A program made the translations under genes and the position numbers. The notes under the pieces are model-generated. The model searched no databases and was not told the DNA's origin. It was given only the letters and a program-made list of their open reading frames with translations. 54,675 nt of DNA from Candidatus Methylacidiphilales bacterium (GTDB lineage Bacteria > Verrucomicrobiota > Verrucomicrobiia > Methylacidiphilales > JANWVL01). Below are positions 1-7,708 of this stretch, piece by piece (the stretch's first letter is position 1; every line of letters starts with the position of its first letter). The DNA is taken from assembly GCA_025056655.1 (NCBI GenBank), contig JANWVL010000032.1, positions 1 through 54,675 on the forward strand, written 5' to 3'.

Positions 1-1290
1 GAGCAACGCATCAAGCCATTCTATACGAGCCATTAGGGCGAGTGCAGAAGGCACGCCAGGGGTGCGGGCGTAGGTGTCGAACGTTTCTGCAGCGATTTTC
101 CAATTTCCCGTTTTCTTCTCCAGCTTTGCAAGAGACCATAGAGCTTTGCCCCAGTATTCTGAACCAGATGATGTCTGTGCGAGTGTTCGCTGCCATAAGG
201 TGCGGGCTAGGGCGTCATGCCCCAGGGCGGCTGCTTCTTTGGCAAGGCTATGACGGATGGCGAGTTGCGCGGTCGGGCTGGGGTAACGTTTCTCTGCAGT
301 TTCAAGCATGGTTAGGATGGCGGATGTTTGTTCTCCTGGCTGAAGCACTCGAACGAGGTCTTTGGCTACTTGGACAAACTCGCGGCTGCTTAAGGCAGGA
401 TTGGCAAGTATAGATTGGCAAAGGGCTTGTATGCGGCGAGGGTCTTGCGGGTAGGTGCGTTTTGCGTCGGCTAGCTCGAGTTTGGCGAGGTTGAGATCTG
501 TTTCAGGAAACTCTTGTGACTCGATGACGATCGGGGGACGATTTTTATTGCCTCTTTGCGCGGGGCGACGAAGCTGACGCCATGCGATGATGACTTGCTT
601 CCAGCGGTCGTCTCCTCTGCGGCGGAGGGCCTTGACAAGCTCGTGGACTTGGCGAGCGCGGACGCTAGGAGTGGCTTGTTTTAGAATTGCAAAGGCCTTA
701 TTGAGGTCTATGGCTCCCTTGTTAGCTTGCTCCGCTTTGATAATTGTGTCCCATATTCCGAGGGCATGGCGTTTGCCTTTACCTGCTCGAAGGCTCTCGC
801 GAGCAAGCTTCACTGATTCTTGGATGTTTCCTTGTTTTAATAAAATTTCTGATAGCCCTGCTTTAGCTTGCACTGCGCCTAGGGGATTGAGGCGTAAGGC
901 TTCTTGATAGAAAAACTGCGCGATATCTGATGCCCCAGCGAGATGAAACTGCTTGGCTAAGCGTATAGCGACAACTGGCGGACGGTGGGGACGGATCGGT
1001 GGCTGGACAACTTGACCGTTTTGCGCCTGAGTAAGGAGCGTAGAGAGGGTGTTTTGGTAGGTGTTTTGCTTAGCAATAGACTCTTGAAGTATGGCTTGAG
1101 CAGCTTGTTGTGCGGACTGAATTTGCCCTTGCTGAATGAGGGTGATCACTTCGGCGAGGGCTGGGCGAAGCCACGCACGAGGGTCGGTAGCGGCTGTCTG
1201 TCTAGCAGCACGATAAGCTTGAATCGCTTCTTGGATGCGCCCACGTCGCAGCTCCCCATCGGCGATAGTGGCTTGTAGAGTCGCACGCGC
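1..1290 (-). CDS. TPR-type repeat protein, partial, start unresolved
   Basis: The reverse strand is open for exactly 430 codons from 1290 to the left edge, so the C-terminus lies outside the window. The translation is rich in Ala, Gln, Leu and Arg and reads as helical TPR-like pairs, for example GELRRGRIQEAIQAYRAARQ near residue 12 and a unit ending in FYQEALRLNPLGAVQAKAGL. Such proteins are scaffolds, often periplasmic or outer-membrane associated; no catalytic motif is visible. The frame begins directly after a TGA at 1291-1293 and the first in-frame ATG is far downstream. A GTG at 1149 is possible but would remove the first clear repeat. The true N-terminus may therefore be lost by mutation or sequencing error. 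It lies downstream of a broken glycosyltransferase on the same strand. Function unknown. Confidence 0.7.
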
Positions 1291-1585
1291 TCAAGGGAAA
1301 GGGAGACGGCGGCAATGTGGTTGAGTCGCTACACTTAGCACGTTTGCAAAATGCGTCCTAATGGGGCTAGCAGAGCTGCATACGATATGGTCTCTGGATT
1401 CAGTCGGCTGTTTGTGGTGGGCAGTAGTTGGCTCTGCTTTAGCCGATACGATCGGTTTTTTACGCTTTGGAAAAGGATTGGGAAGAGCTTGTAAAAGGAT
1501 CTTGCGAGCAGATTGTAACGACAAAGGTCGGGACGCGAACTCTGCGGCGGTCGCGTTGCGGCAAGGGGTCGAAGTTTATTATCAA
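1291..1585. other. Interval without a convincing gene; possible decayed 5' end of the TPR gene
   Basis: About 295 bases lie between the glycosyltransferase remnant and the TPR frame. All three reverse frames carry short open stretches. One runs in frame into the TPR protein but is stopped by TGA at 1291-1293. Its 77-residue translation is basic and Pro/His-rich and has no signal-peptide look. I see no tRNA, hairpin terminator or promoter that stands out. Confidence 0.4.
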
Positions 1586-2605
1586 TCAATTTATAGATCT
1601 AATTGTTTCCAGAATATAACGTAAAATTGCTGTATGTGTATGGTGCTTAAGTATATAATCACGAGCTTTTTGTGTCATCTCTAAAAGTCTATGTTTATTT
1701 TCAAGCGCTCGCTTAATAGTCTGGCTTAGCGATTCTCGGTCTGCAGCATCATAGTAAAACACATGCTCTCTATCTACAAATGGATGAGCCATTCGTATCC
1801 AGGGATAGTTAATTACAGGTATAGAACCACAAGCTATAGATTCATAGTGGCGATAGCAGTCCCAACCTAAGCCTGCGGGCGACCATGTCAGATATGATGA
1901 GGCACAAGCATGGAAAAATTCATCTTTAGACAAAGGCTGATCTGGAATATAGACTTTGTAACCAGCTTGACCTAGCTTTTTGATTACCGAAAGACCCTCA
2001 CTACGAATTGGATTATTGACACTTCCACTTCCTGCGAAGAAAATATCATATTTTTTATCTGTTTCTATAGCACTACATTTCCGGAATAATACGTCATCTA
2101 TACCTAGTGATATAGGTTTAATTTTTTGGAGGTATAATTGATTTTTGTGTTGTCTTAAAATATTTGCAGCACATTCATTTTTGGCTGTAGTGTTGAGAAA
2201 GGCATACGCTGGATTTTGTGGATACTCACGCAGGAATTAACAGTGACAATGGTGAAGTAAGACTTCATCGCGATGCGGAATAAAGGGCGCGTCGTGGGTA
2301 TTGAAAACTACTAATTTAGAACGACTTCTTTTTAGCCATCTTACAACCCAATAATAAGCTAATGATCCTCGGTTGTTTATCAAGGTTTTGGTGAAGCGAG
2401 CAACATTTCTAGCTATGCTGCGCCCAGTATGCCAATAGGGGTCTTTGCAATATGGAAAAAATATAAAATCGAATTCTCCACTTAATAAAAGTTTTTTTAT
2501 ATTACTGAAATCATCGCTAGACACAACGGGTCCATTTTTTATCCAACTGTAATCATTCAAGCCTCCCACCTTATGCAGAACTGTGAAATAATTAGATTCA
2601 GCCAT
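1586..2605 (-). pseudogene. Glycosyltransferase (group 1-like), interrupted by an in-frame TAA
   Basis: Two open segments (2605-2240 and 2236-1586) lie in the same frame and are separated only by TAA at 2237-2239. Read through the stop they give one protein of about 340 residues. The N-terminal half carries a Rossmann-like segment (GEFDFIFFPYCKD) and ends near VFNTHDAPFIPHRDE. The C-terminal half has a nucleotide-sugar-binding look: FFAGSGSVNNPIRSEGL, then GLGWDCYRHYESIACGSIPV, the usual Glu-x7-Glu style region of group 1 or CgeB-like transferases. The codon TAA most simply derives from a Tyr codon. Base composition is more AT-rich than the neighbours, as is common in surface-polysaccharide genes. 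It could be a real nonsense mutation, a sequencing error, or two split polypeptides. The sugar substrate cannot be told. Confidence 0.75.
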
Positions 2606-2615
2606 ATACCCATAT

Positions 2616-2645
2616 TCTATAAATTTCTATATTTAAGCAAGTCAG
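2616..2645 (-). promoter_or_regulatory. Candidate sigma-70 promoter for the glycosyltransferase remnant
   Basis: On the reverse strand CTGACT (2645-2640) is followed after 18 bases by TATAGA (2621-2616), in an AT-rich stretch just upstream of the ATG at 2605. Matches to consensus are 4/6 and about 5/6. It is the only AT-rich island between this gene and the FG-GAP gene, so it may be a separate transcription start. Confidence 0.35.
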
Positions 2646-2651
2646 GGGGTA

Positions 2652-4370
2652 TTACTGCCGCTCGGTGAGGGTGACGTCGTCGAGGTAGAAGTAGCCGTTG
2701 CCGTTGACTTCGATGAAGAGTTCGAAGTTATTGACGGGGGCGGAGGGATCGCCGGTTTTTTTGGTGAAGTTGATGCGTTTTTTGAATGTGCTCCAGGAGG
2801 AGGAGACGGGGAAGTCTTCGGAGAATTTGAATTCTTCTTCGCGGTATTCATCTTCGCCGCCGCGGCCTTTTTCGACGGTGACTTCACGGCCGAGGACAAG
2901 CATGCGTGCCCATTCGATGCCGTCGCCGCGGTAGGCGAAGGTGAGTTCGTAGTTGGTGCGGGGTTTGAGGGTGAATTTTTCCAGGTATTTGATGCGCATG
3001 AAGTCGGATTTGTCCATGATGAAGCGGCCTGGAAAGGTTTTTTGGTTGCGGAGGTCGAGCCATTCGAGCTTGAGGGCGCGGCGGCCTTTGGATTCGGGGG
3101 GAGGGGAGAAGTCGGGGTCGAAGTGGGGTGTGCCTTCTTCGTTGCTGACGCCGCGGATGAAGGCGGGGACGCGGCGTTGGCGGGTGTTCCAGGCGACGCC
3201 GAGATGGGTTTCCCAGCGGGATGGGATGAAGAAGGGGGGGGATGGGGTGAGTTTGATGTCTTGGGGTTGTTCGAATTGGAAGTTGCCAGGGGTGCCGATA
3301 TTTTTGGCGATTTGGAGGCGGCCGTTGGGCATGGAGAGGAGCATTTCGGGGAGGCCGTCGCCGTTGAGGTCACGGAAGGAGGGGCGGGAGTAACTGTAGA
3401 AGCGGTTCATGTTTCCTGCGGTGAGGGGGATGGGGTCTTTGAATTTGTAGGGGCCTTGAGGGGATGGGGATTCGTTGAGGTAGATGAGGATGGTGCCGTC
3501 GCGTTCGCCCATGACGATGTCGAGTTTGCCGTCGGCATTCCAATCGAGGATGAAGGGGACGAGGTGCATGCGGCCGACGCCTTGGATGAGGGTGATGCGG
3601 TCTTCGAGGTTTTCGAAGCGTGGGGAGGTGGAGGTGCCGCGGTTGCGGAGGAAGTAGATGTTGTTGGCGGAGTAGGTGCCTTCGCCGAGGATGAGGTCTT
3701 TTTGGCCGTCGGCGTCCCAGTCGATGAGGAATGGGGCGAAGTAGTTGCCCCAGGGGCCGTCTTTGGAGGTGAGGATTTCGATGTCGCGGGGGTTATTGGG
3801 CTGGTCGAATTTGGGTGCGGTGCGTGTGCCGCTGTTGGTGAGGTAGTAGATTTTTCCGAGGTAGTCGCCGCAGACGATGTCGGTGCGGCCGTCGTCGTCT
3901 ATGTCGACGAGGTGGATTTTGTTTACGACTGCGGGGATGCGGTCGAGGCCTGGGGGGGTGTCTTGGAGCCAGACGGGGATGATTTCTGGGGTGTCGAAGC
4001 GTGGTTCGGTTTTTGTGCCGATGTTGGCATAGTAGTAGAGGAATCCTTCTGAGGATGCGGCGACGAGGTCGGGGAGGGTGTCGCCGTTGAGGTCGGCGGC
4101 GTCGAGGGTGGGGGAGATTTGGGTGTCGCGGTTGATTTTTCCGGAGGCATCTACGGTGAGGGCGTCGGCGCGAGGTTCGACGCGGGCGTTGCCTTGTTGG
4201 TCTACGGCGATGTAGGGGTGGTGGGAGCTGTTGAAACGTTCCATGTCGCCGGAGGCGATGAGGTTATTTTGGGCTTTGAGTAGATGGGGGGGTATCGGCG
4301 TGAGGAGTAGGATGATGGTGAATATTCGGAGCAATCGATGGCGATGTGGGATGGGGGGGGAGCTGGGCAT
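2652..4370 (-). CDS. Secreted FG-GAP/VCBS repeat protein with C-terminal jelly-roll-like domain
   Basis: This 572-residue protein starts at ATG 4370, 11 bases after the stop of the DUF4159 gene, which makes it the last gene of the ExbBD cluster. A basic start and a hydrophobic run (IFTIILLLTPIPPHLLKAQ) form a signal peptide. About five FG-GAP/VCBS blades follow, each with an Asp-rich calcium-type loop: DLNGDTLPD, DIDDDGRTD, DWDADGQKD, DWNADGKLD and DLNGDGLPE. Such blades make beta-propellers for extracellular binding. The last 150 or so residues (from ALKLEWLDLRN to FYLDDVTLTER) resemble a carbohydrate-binding jelly-roll (CBM4_9-like). It is predicted to be exported and to bind glycans or cell-surface partners; no catalytic residues were seen. 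The coding strand is extremely C-rich. A start at 4631 is open but lies inside the upstream gene. Confidence 0.85.
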   Translation of the reverse strand: MPSSPPIPHRHRLLRIFTIILLLTPIPPHLLKAQNNLIASGDMERFNSSHHPYIAVDQQGNARVEPRADALTVDASGKINRDTQISPTLDAADLNGDTLPDLVAASSEGFLYYYANIGTKTEPRFDTPEIIPVWLQDTPPGLDRIPAVVNKIHLVDIDDDGRTDIVCGDYLGKIYYLTNSGTRTAPKFDQPNNPRDIEILTSKDGPWGNYFAPFLIDWDADGQKDLILGEGTYSANNIYFLRNRGTSTSPRFENLEDRITLIQGVGRMHLVPFILDWNADGKLDIVMGERDGTILIYLNESPSPQGPYKFKDPIPLTAGNMNRFYSYSRPSFRDLNGDGLPEMLLSMPNGRLQIAKNIGTPGNFQFEQPQDIKLTPSPPFFIPSRWETHLGVAWNTRQRRVPAFIRGVSNEEGTPHFDPDFSPPPESKGRRALKLEWLDLRNQKTFPGRFIMDKSDFMRIKYLEKFTLKPRTNYELTFAYRGDGIEWARMLVLGREVTVEKGRGGEDEYREEEFKFSEDFPVSSSWSTFKKRINFTKKTGDPSAPVNNFELFIEVNGNGYFYLDDVTLTERQ

Positions 4371-4381
4371 TTGGGTGGGGA

Positions 4382-5779
4382 TTAGGGATTGAAGGTGTGT
4401 GTTTCTTTTACTTTCACTTGCGAGAGGTGTGTATGGGCAGTGGAAACTATGGAGGTAGAGAGTGTAGCGGGGGCGGATGGTGTCGCGGCGGGGTTGTGGC
4501 CAAGGAGGAGACGTTCTTGGAAGCGGGTGAGGAGGTGGACGATGATGTTGAGGCCGAGTTGGAAGGCGGCTTCGGCGGATTCGGGGGTCCAGTTGCGGAA
4601 GAAGATTTCGCGCATTTGCCAGAGGTTCCATGGGGTGACGAAGCGTTTGTTGGGGCCGTAGTTGACGTCGACGATGCGGCGGCGGGTGACGGGGTCGGTG
4701 ATGAGGGCGGCGCGCATGAGGTCGGTGTAGTTATTCATGGAGTAGAGGACGGCGATTTCGTCGTCGATTTTGATGGCTTCGAGGGGGTAGCGTGCGAATT
4801 GCATGCCAGGGGGGACGCCGTTGGGCATGGGGTAGAAGCTTTTGGTGAAGAGGGGATGGGAGTTGGGGATTTGGACGAATGGTTTGTCGGCATCGGGGAC
4901 GATGCGTTTCATTTCTCGGCGGAAGGCGACGTCGAATGGTGAGCCTGGGCCGACGAGGCGGGAGTCTCCCCAGATGGCGCCGCCGTTGATGAGGTATTTG
5001 CGGAGGTTTTCGATTTCGGCATCGGTGAGTGTGAAATTGCGGCTGCCGGTGAAGTATATGAAGGGTGGCTTTTTCTCAAAGATTTCTTGGGAGGAGAGGT
5101 TGAGGGGGGTGGCGATGACTTCGGCGACGATGTTGCCGCGGGAGAGTTGGTTGACCATGTTCATGAGGTTGGGGATGGGGCCAGCGAAGATTTTGCCGTC
5201 GCGAATTTCGCGGATGTCGTCGTCCTGTGGATACCAGCCGGCGCCGCCGTCTTCGTATTTGGCGACGTAGCATACGAAGCGTGCGCGGACGGCAGTGCCG
5301 ACGCCTGTTAAGCCTCCGCCCCCTACTCCCCACGCTTCCATGTTGCTGCGGATGGCGGAGGCGCGTGCGTCGAATGAACGGGAGATGGAGGTAGTAGGCG
5401 TGGTGGTGGTGACGTTGGTCGTGACGGGTGTTGGTGTGGGGATGGAGACTGCGATGGTCGGTGCGTCTGGTGTGGGGATGGAGAGTGCGATGACGTCGGT
5501 GGGGGCGGTAGAGGGGGTAGGGATAGAGACGGAGACCTCTTCAAGGGGTTGGGATTGTTCAATGGATGTAGTAGCTGGGGGGGGGGGAGGCCCTCCTTCA
5601 CCGCCGGCAATGTAGGTGGCTGTTTCAAATTCTGCTTTTTGTATGACGGCTTCGAAGATGACTTTTCCGCCGAAGATGATGAAGATGAGTGCGTGGATGA
5701 GGAGGGCGTAGAGGAAGTAGCGAGACTTGAGTAGTCTTTGGATGAGTGACTCTTTTTCTTCGTAGGGGTTGGTGGCCAT
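4382..5779 (-). CDS. TonB-shaped DUF4159 protein: N-terminal membrane anchor, Pro/Thr linker, DUF4159 domain
   Basis: The protein has 465 residues starting at ATG 5779, 11 bases after the ExbD stop. Residues 1-20 are polar and basic (inside), residues 21-43 are one transmembrane helix (YFLYALLIHALIFIIFGG...), and residues 63-131 are a Pro/Ser/Thr-rich linker with SIPTP occurring three times. From about residue 165 a globular domain resembles DUF4159, a glutamine-amidotransferase-like fold found with ExbB/ExbD genes in PVC bacteria; its segments include PPFIYFTGSRNFTLTDAEI and LRKYLINGGAIWGDSRLVG. The topology copies TonB (anchor, stiff periplasmic linker, folded end) but no TonB_C domain is seen. 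The natural inference is a periplasmic effector driven by the adjacent ExbB/ExbD motor. The PPPPP stretch is encoded by an 11-C tract. An upstream ATG at 5842 would overlap ExbD by 52 bases and is less likely. Confidence 0.85.
   Translation of the reverse strand: MATNPYEEKESLIQRLLKSRYFLYALLIHALIFIIFGGKVIFEAVIQKAEFETATYIAGGEGGPPPPPATTSIEQSQPLEEVSVSIPTPSTAPTDVIALSIPTPDAPTIAVSIPTPTPVTTNVTTTTPTTSISRSFDARASAIRSNMEAWGVGGGGLTGVGTAVRARFVCYVAKYEDGGAGWYPQDDDIREIRDGKIFAGPIPNLMNMVNQLSRGNIVAEVIATPLNLSSQEIFEKKPPFIYFTGSRNFTLTDAEIENLRKYLINGGAIWGDSRLVGPGSPFDVAFRREMKRIVPDADKPFVQIPNSHPLFTKSFYPMPNGVPPGMQFARYPLEAIKIDDEIAVLYSMNNYTDLMRAALITDPVTRRRIVDVNYGPNKRFVTPWNLWQMREIFFRNWTPESAEAAFQLGLNIIVHLLTRFQERLLLGHNPAATPSAPATLSTSIVSTAHTHLSQVKVKETHTFNP
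5577..5587. repeat. 11-base G/C homopolymer inside the DUF4159 gene
   Basis: Eleven consecutive G on the plus strand (C on the coding strand) encode part of the PPPPP run at residues 64-68. A one-base slip would shift frame after the membrane anchor and remove the whole DUF4159 domain. Confidence 0.9.
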
Positions 5780-5790
5780 GGTCGATTGAG

Positions 5791-6219
5791 TCAGTAAGGT
5801 GAGGAGCCAAAGGCGAGGTTGCGGACGCCGGCAGCGGCGCAAGCGTTGAGGACGTCCATGACGCGTTCGTGTCGCGTTTGACGGGTGGGGGTGATGATGA
5901 CGGGTTGTTTATCGTTGAATCGGGCGATGACGTCTTTGAGGCGAGCTTTGAGTTGGGGTAATTCTTTGCTGCGTGGAGAGTCTATGGGGGCTTTGTTAAA
6001 AAAAACGGCTCCTGAGGCGTCGATGTCGATATTTACAGGGGTCTGGGGTGTGCCGGGCTGGGAAACCCCTGCTGCTGGGATGCGGATGCCGAGCTCGGCT
6101 TCTCTGGCTCTGGAGCCTGCATTTACCATAAAGAAGAGAAGTAGGACGAAGAGGAGATCGAGTAGAGGTGCTATCTGTAAGCCGTATTCGCCTTCGTCTC
6201 CGCCTGCACTTCCAGACAT
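5791..6219 (-). CDS. exbD: ExbD/TolR-family biopolymer transport protein (second copy)
   Basis: This 142-residue protein has the ExbD layout: short cytoplasmic N-terminus, one transmembrane helix with the conserved proton-carrying Asp (IAPLLDLLFVLLLFFMV, Asp near residue 21), then a periplasmic domain ending in VLNACAAAGVRNLAFG, the usual ExbD C-terminal alpha/beta segment. ExbD dimers sit inside the ExbB pentamer and turn proton flow into movement of a TonB-like partner. It begins two bases after the stop of the other ExbD and precedes the TonB-shaped DUF4159 gene by 11 bases, so co-translation is likely. The two ExbD copies differ clearly in sequence, which suggests a heterodimer rather than a recent duplication. 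Confidence 0.92.
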   Translation of the reverse strand: MSGSAGGDEGEYGLQIAPLLDLLFVLLLFFMVNAGSRAREAELGIRIPAAGVSQPGTPQTPVNIDIDASGAVFFNKAPIDSPRSKELPQLKARLKDVIARFNDKQPVIITPTRQTRHERVMDVLNACAAAGVRNLAFGSSPY

Positions 6220-6221
6220 AG

Positions 6222-6734
6222 CTAGAGTCCTCCGTGGGTATTTATGGCGACGGCAGTGCCGCCGGGGTTTTCTTCTTTGGTGATGACGGAAAAGGTGACG
6301 TTGGCTATGCCGTTTTGGGCGCAGATGCGCATGATTTCTGCGATGTAGCCGTATTCGACGGAGCGGTCAGCACGAATAAGGACACGTATGAGGGGGTTGG
6401 CTTTGATGCGGTTCTGTAGGACGGGGGCGATTTGTCCGGGGTTGGGGTAGGGGATTTCGTCTATTTTTATTGTGCCGGTGCGGGCGGTGGGTTGCCATGC
6501 GACGTTGAGGACAATTTGTGAGGCTTTTTCTTTGGCATCAGTGGCGTCTGGGGCTACTGGCAGGCGAATTTCTTTATCGACGCGGAGGACCTCGGTGGTG
6601 GTGATGCTCATGAAAAAGACGAGTAGCACAAAGAGAAGGTCTGCCATGGGAGCGACTTGGAATTCTGGCTCGAAGCCATCGCTGAAGACGGCTTCCATTT
6701 TTTTTCTGCGTCGTTTGATGACAGCTCTGGACAT
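6222..6734 (-). CDS. exbD: ExbD/TolR-family biopolymer transport protein (first copy)
   Basis: The protein has 170 residues. A long basic start (RAVIKRRRKKMEAVFSDG) precedes the transmembrane helix with its conserved Asp (VAPMADLLFVLLVFFM, Asp near residue 31). The periplasmic part includes LIRADRSVEYGYIAEIMRIC and a final beta strand, as in ExbD/TolR. It lies 38 bases downstream of exbB and directly before the second exbD. With ExbB it should form an inner-membrane proton-driven motor. The start at ATG 6734 agrees with the expected N-terminal cytoplasmic tail. Confidence 0.92.
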   Translation of the reverse strand: MSRAVIKRRRKKMEAVFSDGFEPEFQVAPMADLLFVLLVFFMSITTTEVLRVDKEIRLPVAPDATDAKEKASQIVLNVAWQPTARTGTIKIDEIPYPNPGQIAPVLQNRIKANPLIRVLIRADRSVEYGYIAEIMRICAQNGIANVTFSVITKEENPGGTAVAINTHGGL

Positions 6735-6772
6735 AGAGAGTGGGGTTTGTGTGGAACAAACCGTATTTGTGC

Positions 6773-7594
6773 TCAGGCTGTGGGAGCTGCTTGAGAGTAG
6801 ACTTGATCCGGTTGGGTTGAGGCCTGAGCTCGCTCTCCGATGGTGAGACCGTAGATTTGGTCGTAGGGGATGTCTTCAAATAGCCGGAAGATCATGGAAT
6901 TCGCTATGAGTATGGCCGTCTGAGACATGGCTTTAAATACATAATAAAAAACGAATCCTGGTATGGCAACTATGAGGCCGGCTGCTGTAGCCAAGAGCAC
7001 GCGTCCTATTGCGCCTGAGAGTGCAGCCGGATCGGCTATGCCTGAAGCAGAGAGGGTTTTGAAGGCTTCGATCATTCCAATGACGGTCCCTGTGAGACCG
7101 ATCATAGGTGCAACTACGCCTATGACGGATAGGTAGTTGATGTTAGTTTTGAGAATGACAGCTTGTTGGGTGGAGGTTTCTTCGAGGGTAAATTCCGTTG
7201 CTTCTTTTCCGCGGCCAATGCGTTCAAGTCCGGCGGCTACAAGCTTTCCAAGATACGTTTTACTGGCGTGGGCGAGTTGCCAAGCATTTTGGTAGTTGCC
7301 GTATGCCATCTCGGCTTTGATTTGGTTGTAGAGCTGCTCTGGAACGAGCGATGGCACTCGGAATTTCATAAAACTTTCGATTATCAAACCTAGAACGACA
7401 ATGGAGAGGACAACACAGACCCATACGGCGACACCTGCATCTTTCATAATGTCCCAGAAAGTCTCTTGTGGTTTGATTACCTTAGCTCCTTCTGCTGCTG
7501 GAGCTGGAGCAGCTTGGGCATGGATCGGCGCTGGGGTGAATGTTGTTGTGATAAGGTAAAAGGAGACAACTAGTGCGGTGATGAAGTTTTTCAT
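6773..7594 (-). CDS. exbB: ExbB/TolQ/MotA-family proton channel protein
   Basis: This 273-residue protein is the first gene of the ExbBD-DUF4159 cluster. Residues 1-27 look like a signal peptide (ALVVSFYLITTTFTPAPIHAQ), followed by an Ala/Pro linker, a transmembrane helix at about 54-74 (AVWVCVVLSIVVLGLIIESF) and two late helices. The core MotA/TolQ/ExbB motif is clear: VAPMIGLTGTVIGMIEAF and GRVLLATAAGLIVAIPGFV. Cytoplasmic residues between helices one and two fit the ExbB fold. The N-terminal extension with export signal is a known variant of ExbB in PVC bacteria and some others. It should form the pentameric channel that energises the DUF4159 protein made from the same transcript. About 114 bases upstream are free and should hold the cluster promoter. 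Confidence 0.92.
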   Translation of the reverse strand: MKNFITALVVSFYLITTTFTPAPIHAQAAPAPAAEGAKVIKPQETFWDIMKDAGVAVWVCVVLSIVVLGLIIESFMKFRVPSLVPEQLYNQIKAEMAYGNYQNAWQLAHASKTYLGKLVAAGLERIGRGKEATEFTLEETSTQQAVILKTNINYLSVIGVVAPMIGLTGTVIGMIEAFKTLSASGIADPAALSGAIGRVLLATAAGLIVAIPGFVFYYVFKAMSQTAILIANSMIFRLFEDIPYDQIYGLTIGERAQASTQPDQVYSQAAPTA

Positions 7595-7708
7595 AGATAT
7601 TACAGTTAAGTTACAATTACGAAGTTTGCGAAGTTGGCAATCTAATTTTTACTATTGAAGAGCTAGAAAGTCCGGAGGGCGAGATCCTAAGAAAGTTAGT
7701 CTGGGTGG

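Noticed and set aside
1361-1624. Plus-strand frame of 87 codons with a hydrophobic stretch
   Set aside because: It spans the boundary of two minus-strand genes, has no family look and no promoter, and the interval is better explained as a decayed gene start.
1291-2239. Alternative genetic code or stop-codon recoding (TGA at 1291, TAA at 2237)
   Set aside because: Other genes in the window end normally at TGA, TAA and TAG, no Sec-type context was seen, and different stops are involved, so mutation or error is simpler.
3042-4052. Open frame of 336 codons on the plus strand
   Set aside because: It is antisense to the FG-GAP gene, made of Val/Gly/Glu/Ala/Asp repeats with no domain, and is explained by the C-rich codon use of the true gene.
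4346-4942. Open frame of 198 codons on the plus strand
   Set aside because: Shadow of the DUF4159 gene with low-complexity acidic composition.
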